Positions 1 to 13,141 of a stretch of 64,000 nucleotides of DNA are shown piece after piece. A program made the position numbers and the translations under genes. The notes below the pieces were generated by a model, which made no database searches, was not told where the DNA came from, and worked only from the letters and a program-made list of their open reading frames with translations. The stretch spans positions 4,030,001 to 4,094,000 of the forward strand of contig CAVNZM010000012.1 in NCBI GenBank assembly GCA_963693365.1, given 5' to 3'. The DNA comes from Amoebidium appalachense. Lineage: Eukaryota > Ichthyosporea. How positions within the stretch are numbered: the stretch's first letter is position 1; each line of letters starts with the position of its first letter.

Positions 1-27
1 ACGAAGAAACAGCAGTCCCTTTTTCAG

Positions 28-880
28 GCAGGTGAAGATCACACGAGAACTCGCGTTTCCGAACATGAGCGCCGCCGTATCCAAAGTGTCATTACCGGAA
101 TTTGATCTCCCGGATTTTTCGGCAAAGAAGACCGTTCAGGCCATTTCCGACTCCATACAGCGCAAGATGTCGTCAGCCAACTCGGTGCAAGATCCCGGGA
201 ATTTGCTCGAGTTTTTGCACCATGACTGTGTAGACGCCATTCTACGTTTTGCACTTATCCAAGTGGACACTGCCCTAGGGGCAACACCAAAACACGAATG
301 GGCTGATGAGCGTGTAACATCCCTTCGGATGGAAGTGGCAACAGTTACAAATCACCTTCTACCCAGTCATGTTTCCACCAAGGAATGCAACGATGCAAAA
401 GAGACACCAATTTCCAAATCCCCCACTCATGGTCCCAACGCCATTACTAGCCCGTTGAAATCCCTGAAATCCCTGCGAAGGAAACTCTCGCTCAACCCAT
501 CGTCACGTTCCCGTGCAATCAGCATCAGTGAACAGAATCCGGAAAAATCATCCGTAAATCCGTTTTTCGGATCTCCACCACCCAGCCAGAGATCCCCGAA
601 GTCGGCGCCGGCATCTCTGGGCATCGATCCGCGAGTACCCGCCTCCTCTGCGTGGTTGGGTGAGGGCCCGCATCTATTCCCTTTCTCCACCTACGGCGTA
701 GTTGAAATCGTCGAGGAAACAGACGTTTCTGATACGGAGGGGGATGGTTCCGGGAATGAATGGGATAGTGAGGATGACTCGGGATCGGTGGACAGTGAAT
801 TGGGGCCTGAATTGTGGGTGGAGGGGGAGGAGATGAATTGGGCCGCTGTTGCCGCGGGGACGGTGCTCGTGCAGGCGTGA
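28..880 (+). CDS. Terminal exon of an unrecognised protein (5' part outside window)
   Basis: The reading frame is open from the left edge to a TGA at 878-880 and encodes about 284 residues. A pyrimidine-rich acceptor (ccctttttcag, ending at 27) suggests this is the last exon of a gene that begins before the window. A second AG at 30-31 would also work. The first in-frame ATG is at 65. The N-terminal half looks structured, with helical runs around LEFLHHDCVDAILRFAL. The middle is basic and Ser/Pro-rich (SPLKSLKSLRRKLSLNPSSRSR) and carries an NPF motif in NPFFGS at 557-574. The C-terminus is strongly acidic (DTEGDGSGNEWDSEDDSGS). NPF tripeptides are known ligands of EH domains in endocytosis, but no family is recognised here. 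Codon use looks normal and the sequence is complex, unlike the adjacent G-run DNA. Confidence 0.5.
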
Positions 881-960
881 TGTACGGTATGTGTGTAGGT
901 GGGATTTTGTGTTGTATGTTTTGGGCCGGGCAGGGTGATGGAGGAGGGAGTTGACGGGGT

Positions 961-992
<32 letters not shown>

Positions 993-1059
993 TAGATATG
1001 TCCCCTTGTGTGGTACTGTATGAGTTTTCTTTTGTGGGGCTGGGCTGGGGTAGGTGTAA

Positions 1060-1113
<54 letters not shown>

Positions 1114-1660
1114 TTGTGTCTGGGATTGCAATGCAACACATACTTAGCTTAGTAGGTAGATTGATAAGGATGCGAATGGATGCATTCTAAACCGTTTGCG
1201 CTCGCACGTCCTGACTGTTCCCTCTATCCATCATAAGTTCATATATGGGTGCAACTGACTATTTTTGGGGGGCAGGAGAGATACGTGGTTAGTCGCTTCG
1301 TTAAAGATCGAGAGCTACTTCAAAACGTAGCTGGCACGAGCGAAGACTGAGGCAGGACCATATTTAGAATTATCAAATTGATTTTGATTGGACGCTCGAT
1401 TAGATGGGCCCAACATGCCCACAAACCGGTAGGCGAAAAAAATGGTTAAGGGGGAGAATGCTGGGGGGGGGGGGGGGGGGGGGGGGTCCGAGCCGGCCAA
1501 AAGGTGGAGGGGGGAGGGCGGGTTGGGGGGCACAGTGTTATTTGATAATTCTCTTCACAGACTCTAAATCCAAGCCGATCGTTAGTTTAAAAAATTAGGG
1601 GGTTTGAATACGCGAATAGTGCAAATCTTGTATACAGTTTAGCCACGCCAATTCCAGGGA

Positions 1661-1710
<50 letters not shown>

Positions 1711-2614
1711 CGACTTCATGCAAGCGTTGGTTGTGTATGTGAACCGAATGTCATGCTGTCATGCCCATTAGCTGATACTAGTTTGTACATAATTTAACCG
1801 GAAAATTGGCAGGAATTTCATGGTTTGATTTTGGAATTTTCGTCTGTTTTTGAGACCTGAACAATGGCAGAGTTTGTCCGCACTGTGTGTTGGACACGAA
1901 AGATTTGCGATTGATCGAAAATACAAACTATACGGAGAATACCGTGGGAAACAGGTTGTAATTTACACGAATCGTGTCGTAAAGGATATATGTGAATACG
2001 GCAACTTGGATATGGCTCACTTAAGGGAAGGCAATTTGCCAATACATAAAATCAATGGATGAATTTTTTCAAAGGAGCCTACGGTACCCATCTGTCGCAT
2101 CACAGTTTCAACAACCAACACCGTATCATTATCGGCATGCATGTTTGCGGCTAGCACACACACACACATGCACACATTCACACACACATGCACACACACA
2201 CACGAGCACACGGCACACACATATTGTCAAACACACGTTAGAGCTGGTGACCCGTATAACACACACAAGCACACGTGACACAGACAACATGAGAGACCTC
2301 GCCCTTTTTTTGGTCTTCTCCCGCCCTCCCCCCCCCCTCCCCCCCCCCCCTGCACTTCCGTCTCTCCCCCTCTCCCACCCACTCTCCCCTACCCTCTCTC
2401 CCCCAAACACATACACCACACAATCTTTTGTTGGTGGTGGTGGGGGGGGGGGGTTGGACGGGAGGGGTAACACCGATAAGAGGTACCCCCCCCCCCCCCC
2501 CCCCCTCCTCCCCCTCCCTCCCCTCCCCCCATCACCACCCGCCCGCCGAGACCCATTAAATTTCTCACTGAAACTCAATCTTTGGTCTGCCCCTTCCCTT
2601 CACTTGCAAAATCG

Positions 2615-2650
<36 letters not shown>

Positions 2651-3304
2651 CCCCCCCCCCCTCCCCCCTTCCCCCGGTGGCCCCTGTCGCAAAGCTGTGC
2701 GCTTCAAAAACGTAAGTTAGAAGGTTGCGATTACGGCGAAAAACGAAGCAGTGTGCTGTTTTTCTGACTGTGGGTGTCGAAATCTGGAAGAGCAAATTTG
2801 ATTAATGATTGGGTAGCAGATCGTTTTAACAGAGATACCTTACTGGTAGACTGGCTTAATGAGCTCAACTGATTGGCTGGGTATCAGGTTGAGTGTAGTC
2901 GCCAGGATGTAAAAAGATCGCCAGCAAATAAATTAATGTGTGGTTGTGTGTGTATGGTGGTGGTGGGAGGGGGGCCGGAGGGGGGAGGGGGGAGAGGGGG
3001 GGAGGGGGGGGGGGAGGGGGGGGGGGGGGGGGGGGGAGGGGCTGCTACTAAGAAAAAACTAAGAAAAACACTACACATCCATTTCTGCTCATGTAAGTCG
3101 GTACTGTAAATAATGCTCGTTAGTGTTGAGGACATTTCGGCTATGTAGCCTAGCCGTCCAACAACCCCCCCTTTTACAAAATTCACACAGCAGCAGATTT
3201 ACCCCCCTTACCCCCCCCCCACCCCACCCCCTCTCCCCACCCCCACCCCAACCTTCCCCCCCCCCCCCCCCCCCCCCGCGCCCACCCTACCACCACCCCA
3301 ACCT

Positions 3305-3347
<43 letters not shown>

Positions 3348-4042
3348 CCCACCCTACCACCTCCCCCCTCTCTCCTTGCTGCCCCTCACCCCATCACCCG
3401 TGGACCTCATTGCTCCAAGGGTGGGGGGGGGGGGGGGGGGGGCGGGTCCCTCGCAAATTCCCGTCGCCTTCCCACATCCTCAAATCCGGCAAGGGTTCTG
3501 GCCCCTGAGCGACAAAAAAGCTGCAAGCGCAGTCTGCCGGCCTTCACCAGCCACACCACGAGTGAGAGAATCGCCAATTTGGCAGACTTTCATATATATT
3601 TATCTCCCAATATATATCATATACTACGTATCCCGGCACCCAATAAACGTGTTTGTTATAATAAACGTATATCTCAAAACAAAAAAAAATGTAAAAATCC
3701 TGAAAATGCACCCACTGGCCAGACAGCACTTAGGGGTCCGTACATTTTCAAATCGGGGTCTCCCGCATCATACAGCTGCCAATGGTCTCATTTATTGGGG
3801 GGGGGGGGGGGGGGGGGGGGGGGTATTCTAAAGAAGAAAGACTCACACAAAAAACTGCAAAAAAACAAAAACGTCAATTCGGCCCACAACCACGGCTCCA
3901 GAACCCTCTACAAATCAAATCATCCTCAAATATTCATGCACGTATATCTCCACACATCCAATGATATATCCCGTTCGTTTTTCGTTTGTGACCCAGCACA
4001 CATTTTCAAATTTTTACAGTTTTCTCCCAATGATCCCGCAAT
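881..4042. other. Intergenic, simple-sequence rich, no gene recognised
   Basis: There are G runs at about 961-990, 1060-1112, 1463-1486 and 1661-1708, C runs at about 2484-2504, 2617-2661 and 3257-3346, and CA-rich DNA at 2156-2276. Unique islands lie at 1130-1460, 1710-2150, 2690-2960 and 3440-4040. An ORF at 1850-2062 (+) of 70 codons has a normal composition (KYKLYGEYRGKQVV), but it starts without an ATG and matches nothing I recognise, so it is not called as a gene. Confidence 0.6.
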
Positions 4043-4623
4043 TTACTGGGCGGCAGTAGCAGGCATTTCCGGATCCCAGCTGGCTCCAGTCACCTTCTGA
4101 CTGAAGGCCCACAGCCTGCGGGCCAGCTCCGGGTCGGACGATCTCGGGTCGGGCCGGGCCAGGTTGCAGTCCGAAAAGTACTGGCCCGTGACCCCCTCCA
4201 CCCGGGGGCTCATGCAGAGATACACCACCGTGGCTGCCCCCTGCTCCATGGTCTTGCCAACTACCCCGGCTGATATTCGCCCAATCAGAACATGGACATA
4301 AAAACCCCGACAGATAAATATAAGAGCTGCCAAGTTTCTAACTTTAATTAGATGAGCTTCATTTGTTTTTTTTTTTGTGTGTTTGTGCTTGTGGTGTCTT
4401 ACCACTGATTGTTGATGCTATGTGGATGCGGGAGCAGGAATGGGAGACAAGGTTGAAGGGGTGGCTTGCAAAAGAATTCGGTGGTACAAGGTTTCCACTA
4501 GTTTTTCCCGGAATTTTGCACACTGTTATTGTTCCACTAATAGTTATTTTAATTTTAGTTATTTTAAGCTGATATTCGTTTCTCTCTCTCCTGTTTCTTT
4601 GTGTGTGGGTAGGCGAAAGGTGT

Positions 4624-4656
<33 letters not shown>

Positions 4657-5540
4657 TGTAGAGGGGCAGTGGCAGAGTAATGGGTTTGTGATTACCAGTG
4701 CTCTAGTAGTCCGCACACTGGGAAGAGGTGGAGCCCCCCCTTGCCCCCCCCACCCCCCCCCCCCCTCCCCTCCCCCTTAACCAAAAAAAGGAAAGAAAGA
4801 AAAAAGAAAGCCCCCCCCCTCCCCTTAACCAAAAAAAAGAAAGAAAGAAAAAGAAAGCCAAAAAGGAGGACTAGCGGGGGGAAATGTGGTGAGAAATAAC
4901 TCGTGCAGTAGTTATGTTCGTGTGTTTTTGTTATGGTGGTGGTGGTTGGGGGGGGGGGGGGGGGGGGGGGGGGGGAGGGGGGGGGGGGGGGTTAGGGCGG
5001 GGAGGAGGGGGGAGGGAGCGGAGGGGGGAGGGGAAGGAAGGAGGGGGGAGCAGGGGGGGGAAGGAAGGGGATAGTATTACATACCGACAGAGTCAAATGT
5101 GAGTGCCTCATACCAACTCGAGTGACGGGTGATGCCTGTGACGATAGCACCAGGGTGAGCAGCATTTGCAGAAATGTTCAGCCCACGGGCCTTCATCTGA
5201 CGGGCCATTTCAATCACAAACAGAATCTGCGCCCCCTTGCTTGCTCCGTACGCACGCCAGCGGCCGAGAAAGTTGACAAAGGTCGCGGTCCAGTACCAAG
5301 ATCCCTGTACGTGTGTGTACGTGTGTGTGTGTGGGGGGGGGGGGGGGGGGGGGGGGGGAGGGGGGGGGGGGGGGGGGGGGGGGAGAGGGAGTGGGGGGGG
5401 GGTGGGAAGGGGGGGGGGGGGGGGAGAAGGGGAGAAGAGGGGGTGAGGGGGGTGCGTGTGTGAGTGTGGGTGGGTGGACGTGTGTCTCTCTCTCTCTCTG
5501 TGTGTGTGTATGCGTGTGCGTGTGCGTGTGTTTTTGTGTG

Positions 5541-5624
<84 letters not shown>

Positions 5625-6019
5625 TGGGGATTCGCAGGAGCGGGAGAGGGGGGGGAAGGGAGAGGGAAAGGAAGAGGGGGGGGGGGGGGGGGGGGGGGGA
5701 GGAAAGGGATTAGCGATGGGGGGTAGGACCGGAAGTGAAAGATTGGGGAGTGGTGTGGAATTGATGGGTTGGGGGAGGGGCAGTATGTGTTGCATGGGTG
5801 TTGGGCTGACATAGGAAAAGAATAGGGAGTCCGTGCTCGCTTGCGTGTGTGCGTAAGTGCGTGCGTGTGTGTCGGGGAGGGGGGGGGGGGGAGGGGGGGG
5901 GGCCTGGGGGGAGGGGGGCTTGGTTAAGTTGGTCAGGGTGAGTAATTGAATTGGTGGGTAAGGCCGTGAAACCATCAGAGATCATCGGAAATCATGCCCC
6001 GGGTTGGGTAGTGGGATTT

Positions 6020-6072
<53 letters not shown>

Positions 6073-6935
6073 GGGGAGGGGGGTGATGCTTACCTTTCCG
6101 TTGACGTCAGCAGGGTTGGGAGTAAAAATGTGGTGGCCAGAGGATGAAACCATGATCACACGGGAAGGTTGGGCCAAAGCAAGTTGGGGGAGAAGAAGAG
6201 AGGTGAGGAGGTAGTGCGAGAGATAGTTCACTTGGAACATCTCTTCACACCCGTCCTCTGTCTCCGTGTACTGGCTACTGAACACACCTGTGTGTACGTG
6301 TGTGTACGTGTGTGTACGTGTGTGTACGTGTGTGTACGTGTGTGTACGTGTGTGTACGTGTGTGTGGTGGTGGGTGGGGGGGAGGGGGGGGGGGGGAAGG
6401 GGTGGGACGGGGGAGGGGTGGGGAGGGATGGAGAAGGTGGGGGGGGGGGGGGGGGGGGGAGGGGGGGGGGGAAGAGAGAGAGAGAGGGAATGGGTTGGAG
6501 TGGGATGGGGGGTGGAGGGGGTCGATGGGGAGAAAGTGAAGGAAGAAAGCACGGGGGGATGAGGGGGCATGGGGAGAGGAGGGTGGAAAGGGGATGTATA
6601 TGTGTGAGCCGTGGAAGGAGGCAGGGAGAGGAGTTAGGAAGGTGGGAGACGGGGGTTGTGGTGTTTCTTACGTGAGGGTTCTGCAGGAGAAGGGGTGGGT
6701 GGGGATGTGGATGGGCAAGTTGCCGGGGAGAGGGGGGGGGGGGGGATGGGGATCAGTGGAGGATGATCGTTGGATAGGTTAAAAATAGGCAACGGAACAA
6801 AGGAAAGGAGGAGTGGCGGGAGGGGAGGGGATGGATGGGGGAAAGGGGGGGGGGGGGGGGAGTGTGTGTGTGTGGGGGGGGGGGGGGGGGGGAGGGGGGA
6901 GGGGGGGGGGGGGGTGATGTGGGTATTTTAGATTG

Positions 6936-6976
<41 letters not shown>

Positions 6977-7409
6977 GGTTTGGGGTATGGGGCATATTTT
7001 CATTTGAACTATGGGGCTGTTGGTGGGACGCGGCAAGATGGTTCTGCAAAGGGTGGTCCGTACGTGAAAGGAGGGAGTGTCCGGAGGAGGAGGGGGGGGG
7101 GGGGGGAGGGGGGGGGGGGGGGGGGGGGGGAGGAAGAAAAGAACGGGGTGGGGGGGGCGGGGGGGGGCACGCAATGATGTGTGAGGTAGAGGGTGATGGC
7201 TCCCCAATGACGTTTTCTGGGTGTCACGCCCTGTGCTGGAGATAGAGAAACCAACCTTAAGGCCGGTATGGTTAAGGGGGGAGGAGGGCGCAGGTGTGTG
7301 TGTGTGTGTTTGGGGGGGGGGGGGGGAATATAGGAAACACTTCGATGTTGAAACAAGTGGGAAGCCGGGAGGGGATGAAGAAGAAGGGGGAGGAGGAAAG
7401 GGGGGGGAA

Positions 7410-7448
<39 letters not shown>

Positions 7449-8157
7449 AGAGTGCAAGAGAGAATGAAAGAAGACCCCACAAACTTTTGGAGGCAGGGCA
7501 AGAAGGGGGTAAAAAGGGCCGGAGGGTGGGGGGTGAGGGGAGGAAAAGGGGAAATGGGGGGGGGGGGGGGGGGGGGGATGCGTGTATGTGGCGGGAGAGG
7601 CGGGGGGGGGGGGGGGGGGGGGGGGGAACTGTGCACGTACCAGCGTTGCACACGAGTACATGCAGGGGAATGCCCATCTCTCTGATCACGGCAGCACACT
7701 CCCTCACAGAACGAAGAGAGGACAGGTCACACGCCACCACCTCCCCCCTACCCCCCAGTTGCTCTGCTACCACCCTGTTTCCTCTCTTAATGTCACGCAC
7801 GGCAAGGATTACGCGTGCTCCTTTCAGGCCTAGAACACGCGCCGCTTCGAGCCCGATTCCTGTGTATACGCAATTATTATTATCATTTACGTCTGATGTA
7901 AGATTGTCATTGAGATGTGGTAAAAAGACGGAAAGCGGGCTGAGAATCCATCAACTGACTAATAATTGTTTGACTAAGTTACGGGGTGGGGACGGTCATG
8001 CACGAGTAGCATACTTTAGGAGTTTGTGTCGGTGTCAAAATGTCAGAGCAGCAATAAATATCGGGGAACTGTGACGGTGATGGTGGTGGCGGTAGTGGGA
8101 AGCTGAGGGAAGGCGGGCGGGAGCGATGGGGGTTGGGGTTTGGGGTTTTTTTTTTTT

Positions 8158-8188
<31 letters not shown>

Positions 8189-8632
8189 GGGAGGGAGGGC
8201 TCTTTTTTTTTTTTTTTTTTTTTTGGGAGGGGGGGGGGGGGGGGTTTGAGAAACGGCAAAGGGGGGTGGAGTGGATGTGCATGCAAGGGGGCCGGTTTAA
8301 GTTGGTGAGTAGGGGTGGAAGCAGGGGCATGTGTGTTAGTTTTTGTTCTGTTTTTATCATCATTTTTTTTTGGGTGGGTGGTGGTGGTGGTGGTGGTGGG
8401 GGGGGGGGGGAGGGGGGCAGAAGAAGAATTGAAACTCCGCACGGAATGATTCAGAATTGTCGCATGACTCCAAGGCCAGACTGTGTATCTTCTCTTTCTT
8501 AAGGAAAGGAGATTAAAAACCACGTCGGTCCGAAAAGAGCAAGAAAGATTGAATTTTCTTCGATTTGGATAGACCTAAGGCCTTAAGCTTGGTATTGGTG
8601 TGTGTATGTGTTTCTGGAATAACGAGGGTGGG

Positions 8633-8672
<40 letters not shown>

Positions 8673-8959
8673 GAGATCCCCTGACCACGCCGAGGAATTC
8701 GAAGAGAAGAAAAGGCGCAGGGAGATCCGTAGACTGTCACAGTGAGGAAGTAGGTGGGAGTCGTGCAAAGGACAAAGAGTACGAAAAGGCGAGGGGCAAG
8801 GAGACGTTTACAGGAAACGGAGAAGAAATTTAGAGTAATACCTTGTATATGCCGTGATCAAGTTTGAATTGATTGGAGCCGAGGTGGTGGTGGTTTTTTC
8901 TTTCCTTTCTTTTCTTCAAATCTTTTTCTTTTTTCTTTTTTTTTGGCGCCGGGCGGGGG

Positions 8960-8993
<34 letters not shown>

Positions 8994-9411
8994 GGGGGGG
9001 GGGGTCTAGAACTATATTGCAGGAAATTTTTTTTCTCTTTTCTTTTGACTGGGAGGAACTATATATAGATTGGGAGTCACTTGAAGAAGAAAGGCGAATT
9101 CAGGCCTGGGCCCAGGGGGCGGCCCCGGGGGGGGGGGGGGGGGGGGGGGGGGGGAGGGGGGAGGGGGGGGGTGGGTGGGTGGGGGGGGGGGGGGGGGGGG
9201 GGGAGGAAGGAGGGGGGGGGGGGGGGGGGGGGAGAATAAGCTAGGTACCTGCGTAGCCGCCTGTGATGAGGACGTTCTTGCCGGTCATGTCCACACCCTC
9301 TGTCTCGGCTATTTCCCAGGCAGTGGTGGACCAATCATAGCCATTGCTCCTCTCACTGCACTCAAAGTTGAGGTACTTGTTGATGGTGCTGGCAAGGTAG
9401 GTCAGAGCCAT
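4043..9411 (-). CDS. Short-chain dehydrogenase/reductase, retinol-dehydrogenase-like
   Basis: There are five exons, listed in sense order: 9411-9249, 7859-7641, 6287-6094, 5304-5085 and 4269-4043. They total 1023 nt, or 340 aa plus a TAA stop. All junctions are GT-AG and every phase closes. The product is an NAD(P)(H)-dependent oxidoreductase with a Rossmann fold. Visible motifs are the cofactor loop TGGYAGIG (residues 50-57), CNAG (125-128), a catalytic Ser in VSSSG (about 174-178) and the catalytic pair in YGASK (Tyr211, Lys215). A downstream HPGAIVTGI matches the segment after the active site in this family. The long Ser-Tyr spacing resembles retinol dehydrogenase/WWOX-type SDRs, but there is no WW domain. 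The ATG at 9411 is the first in frame and has G at +4. Substrate is not predictable. The introns (789-1389 nt) consist largely of C runs on the sense strand. Confidence 0.92.
5543..5623. repeat. 81-nt uninterrupted G run
   Basis: This is the longest homopolymer seen in the window. It lies in SDR intron 3, so it is C81 on the gene's sense strand. A (TG)n/TGCGTG stretch precedes it. The true length may differ, because runs like this are poorly sequenced. Confidence 0.95.
6291..6361. repeat. Tandem TGTGTACG octamer array at a splice acceptor
   Basis: About eight to nine near-perfect copies of the 8-mer lie directly intron-side of the SDR exon 3 acceptor (AG at 6289-6288). On the sense strand the acceptor is therefore preceded by repeated CACACGTA. 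A shorter CACACGTA stretch lies directly intron-side of the exon 4 acceptor, up to about 5335. Confidence 0.9.
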
Positions 9412-9498
9412 AGTGAAGGTAGTTTTCCGTGAAAAGAACAAAAGGTAGAAGAACAAGAAAAAGAAGAAGAAGAAGGATAAGAGGAAGAAGAAGAAGAA

Positions 9499-9530
<32 letters not shown>

Positions 9531-10552
9531 AGAAGAGGAGGAAGAAGAAGAAGAAGAAGAAGAAGAAGAAGAAGAAAGGGAAGGGAGGAAGGAAGAGTGG
9601 GGGAGGATAGTATGTGGTGGTAGCTGTGTGAATGCGAATGGTGCAACCAGGCTATGTAATTGAATTTCGTAGTGTCTGTCAGAGAGAGACGATGTTGTCG
9701 GTAAAGTATAAATGCAGTCCCGGACAAGGTGACGGAGCTCGAGTTCAAGTTGGAATAATTCTGCGGGTGTACATTCGTACGGTACGAGGTGACGTAGGGC
9801 TACCTTGTATGACAACACAGACAGTGCACAATCAGCTCATGATAGCACGTGACTGAAATGGGCAGTTTTTTGAGATCAACAAAGATATTTAATTTTCTGT
9901 TTTTGTGGTTGTCTTAATGTACATTAACATTTTCATGCGCACTGACACGTGTACAGCAAGTGGGGAAGTCATGGTTGGGTTGACAGGTCACTTCGAAGCC
10001 ATCACGGTGTCAATTAACCCGTGCGTTTGCAGAAGAATTACCACCGGTGCCCCACTCTCTGGGGTTATTCTTTCATAGCGAGCGTGGTCTGGTCCAGTTA
10101 CACGCGGTTTGATCACGATGCTCATGATGGTGTTGTGTCGGGCCTGACATGTGTGTGTCGTGTACATTTGTGTGTGTGTCACGTGTATGTGTACGATTTC
10201 ATGTACATACCCTGGTGCACGTCACAATGTACAAAACTTTTTTTTTTGGGGGGGGGGGGGGGGGGGAGGGGGGGGGGGGGGGGGAGGGGGGGGGGAGGAG
10301 GGGGAGGAGGGGGGATTTGGGGGGGGGGGGGGGGGGGGGTTCTAGCTAGGTCTTGGGCTTCATTATTTTGGGGGTTCCCGGATTCGTGGCGCCGAAAATC
10401 GACCTTAAGAAGTTACCCCCTATGGAGCCCGTTAAGGGAGCTTAAGCATATATAGTGTGTTGCTGTTTGGCCCAATCGGAACACACCAAAGATTTTGCGC
10501 TTTCTCTGGTAAGGTTCAGAATGGGGACTCATTCACCGCCATGGGGGTTCCA

Positions 10553-10593
<41 letters not shown>

Positions 10594-11205
10594 GGGGGGC
10601 GCGACAGAAGGGGGGGGGGGGGGGGGGAGAATGGTCTGCAGTCAGGGAGTTTGGCCTGGGGGGGGGAGGGGGGGGGGGGGATGGGGGGGCGGGGGGGGGG
10701 GGGGGGGGGGGGTTGCAGTCGAAAAGTTGAGGAGGGGGATTGATTCCGTTAGCTGCTTTAAATGCCTTGGATCAACCCATTTAGTCTGTCTAACCTCCAT
10801 GCTATGATGATTCAGCCGAGCTGGTAGCAAATAACCGATAGGATATGCGTTGATTAACTGCTCATGCAACTGGGGCTTACAAAATGTATTTGGGTTCACA
10901 TTAGTGTACTGGTTAATTAAAAAGGGTGCATGCATGTATGTCCATAACTTATTATCCCTTGGTACTTTTTGTTTATCTGTATGCATATATGTCTGGTCAA
11001 GACACTAGTGCACTAAAACCTATTCGACGTTATTAACATCATTTTTGCTGTAAGTTTGCAATGGAATGAGGTCACGGGTGGATTATAACCCAAAAGACTG
11101 AATTATGAGAACATGTGTTTCAGAGCCTACACATGATAATCAGAATGAAAGCGGGCTCCATTCTGAAACAAAAAGCCCGCACGTTTATACATGGTCCGGG
11201 GTCCC

Positions 11206-11270
<65 letters not shown>

Positions 11271-11661
11271 TGTGTGTGTGTGTGTGGAGGGGGGGGGGGG
11301 GGGGGAAGGGGGGATCACATGCTATGTTCGAAAGGTACCCAGTTCGAGGAAAGAATCGTCAACGGAACCCTTCCCCTTGAGCCCTTTGGGAGGTCATCCC
11401 TCCCCCCCCCCCCCCCCCCCCCCCCTCTTGCTCAACAGACTCTCAAATAAGGAGTATCCGATCACATGGAGTTATAAAGGAATATTGAATTCGAAGCTCT
11501 GCGCGTGTGTGCGTGTGTGCTTGTGTGCAGGCGTGCGTGCGTGCGTGCGTGCGTGCTCGTTTTGTGGTGGTGGCGATGGTGGGTGGGTGAATAGGCGGGT
11601 GAGTATCTGTGTGTGTGTGTCCTTTCGGGGCTGGGCCGACGGGGCGGCGGCGGCAGGGGCG

Positions 11662-11694
<33 letters not shown>

Positions 11695-12523
11695 AGGGGG
11701 AGGGAAGAGGGTAAAGGAGTCAAGGGGCAGGGGGCAGGGAGGAAGGCTGCTCAGGTGCAAAAAATCTCTCCAAAAAAACATTGTCAACAAATTTGGATGT
11801 TTATTAAGTCAGGCTCAGCTGCAGGCAATATTGGTTGTGATATTAACACGTACATTCGCTCTACTGTACAGTATTTACTAACCAAAACAAAATTTGATGT
11901 TTTTCGCAGCCAAACACCACTATGATAGAAAGGCATTGCCTGAAAATAACTAATTTATGTTCCCACGCTCATAACTAATGAATCCAACATCGTCTGTAAA
12001 GACGTTATGGTATACATGCTGCGAGATTATGAGCGGAAATATCACTGTATATCACCAATTAAATATGCGGTAAAATGAAATGTTCACTGTACAGATGTAC
12101 TTTACGCTAAATGTTTTTGATTTAACCATGATTGTATATTCCTTATCAGGTAACTAGAATCACCAATGTATAATTACGTTATGCCCTGTGCCTGTGCGGA
12201 TTCGCAAATAATTATTACCGCACACTGTAATATTACATTCCCATCGACCATCCCATTTCCCGTTGATACGGTAATAAATGTGTAAGACGCCAGTAGAGCA
12301 TAAATCAATTAAATCCCGGTCCTCACGGTAGGACTACATTCAAACCACAAGAATTTTACCTCAATAATATTAAAACATACATATCATTTCCATATGGCAA
12401 GAGACATCATAGACATACATACACGAATCCCCTTCCCACCTATCAGACCACATTCAACCACCCAAAAACCAATAACGGAAAAAGCCCAACAATTCGAAAT
12501 TTAAGTTCAAAACCACGAGATTT
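9412..12523. other. Intergenic between the SDR 5' end and the FYVE gene 3' end
   Basis: Just upstream of the SDR start is a GAA-rich tract (see separate entry). CACGTG palindromes occur at 9846-9851, 9946-9951 and 10180-10185 and could be E-boxes, but nothing proves function. G runs lie at 10248-10340, 10553-10592 and 10661-10712, and a (GA)n tract at about 11208-11267. The stretch 11760-12520 is AT-rich unique DNA. No coding exon was recognised. Confidence 0.6.
9463..9578. repeat. Imperfect (GAA)n tract
   Basis: A GAA trinucleotide tract with AGG/GAG interruptions lies 52-167 nt upstream of the SDR start codon, reading CTT/TTC on the sense strand. It is probably in the 5' UTR or promoter. 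Confidence 0.9.
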
Positions 12524-13011
12524 TTAGGGAGCGATAAGTGTCACCGGGAGGACACCGCGCCACAGCACCCCGTGTGCATAGCACGGGTCACACACACGGA
12601 CCTTGTCGGTATACCCCAGCTGCGGGAGGGGCATCTTGCTGCTGCTGCATGCACCGCAGAATATCCCGCCGCACCTGAAATTTCGAGATTTTGCATGTGA
12701 GCATGGTGTTTTGATATTTTATAAGCATTATGCTGTTTGCGCTTGTGTCTATCTAGGGCACGAACTTTGCACGCGCCTAAATATCTCGGCACACCTGAAA
12801 TTACGAACATGAAATTACGGCCATGGTCTATTTTCTATGGTATTGGCTTTGTGTACCTCGTGCACCAGATTTGCATGTGGATAACAGGGCACATCCAGGC
12901 AATTGAACTGCTTCGTCTTCATACTCACGGTATTCCTCCTCCTCCCCCCCCCCCCCCCCCCCCCCCCCCCTCCTTCTGGCCAATTTTACTTACGGTATCC
13001 AACATGTGTGT

Positions 13012-13084
<73 letters not shown>

Positions 13085-13110
13085 GGGCTGGCGTGCTGGG
13101 ATGCGTGCAT

Positions 13111-13141
<31 letters not shown>

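Noticed and set aside
5210-7800. Many overlapping ORFs of poly-Pro or poly-Gly
   Set aside because: They are translations of C/G runs in SDR introns. The composition follows the homopolymer in every frame.
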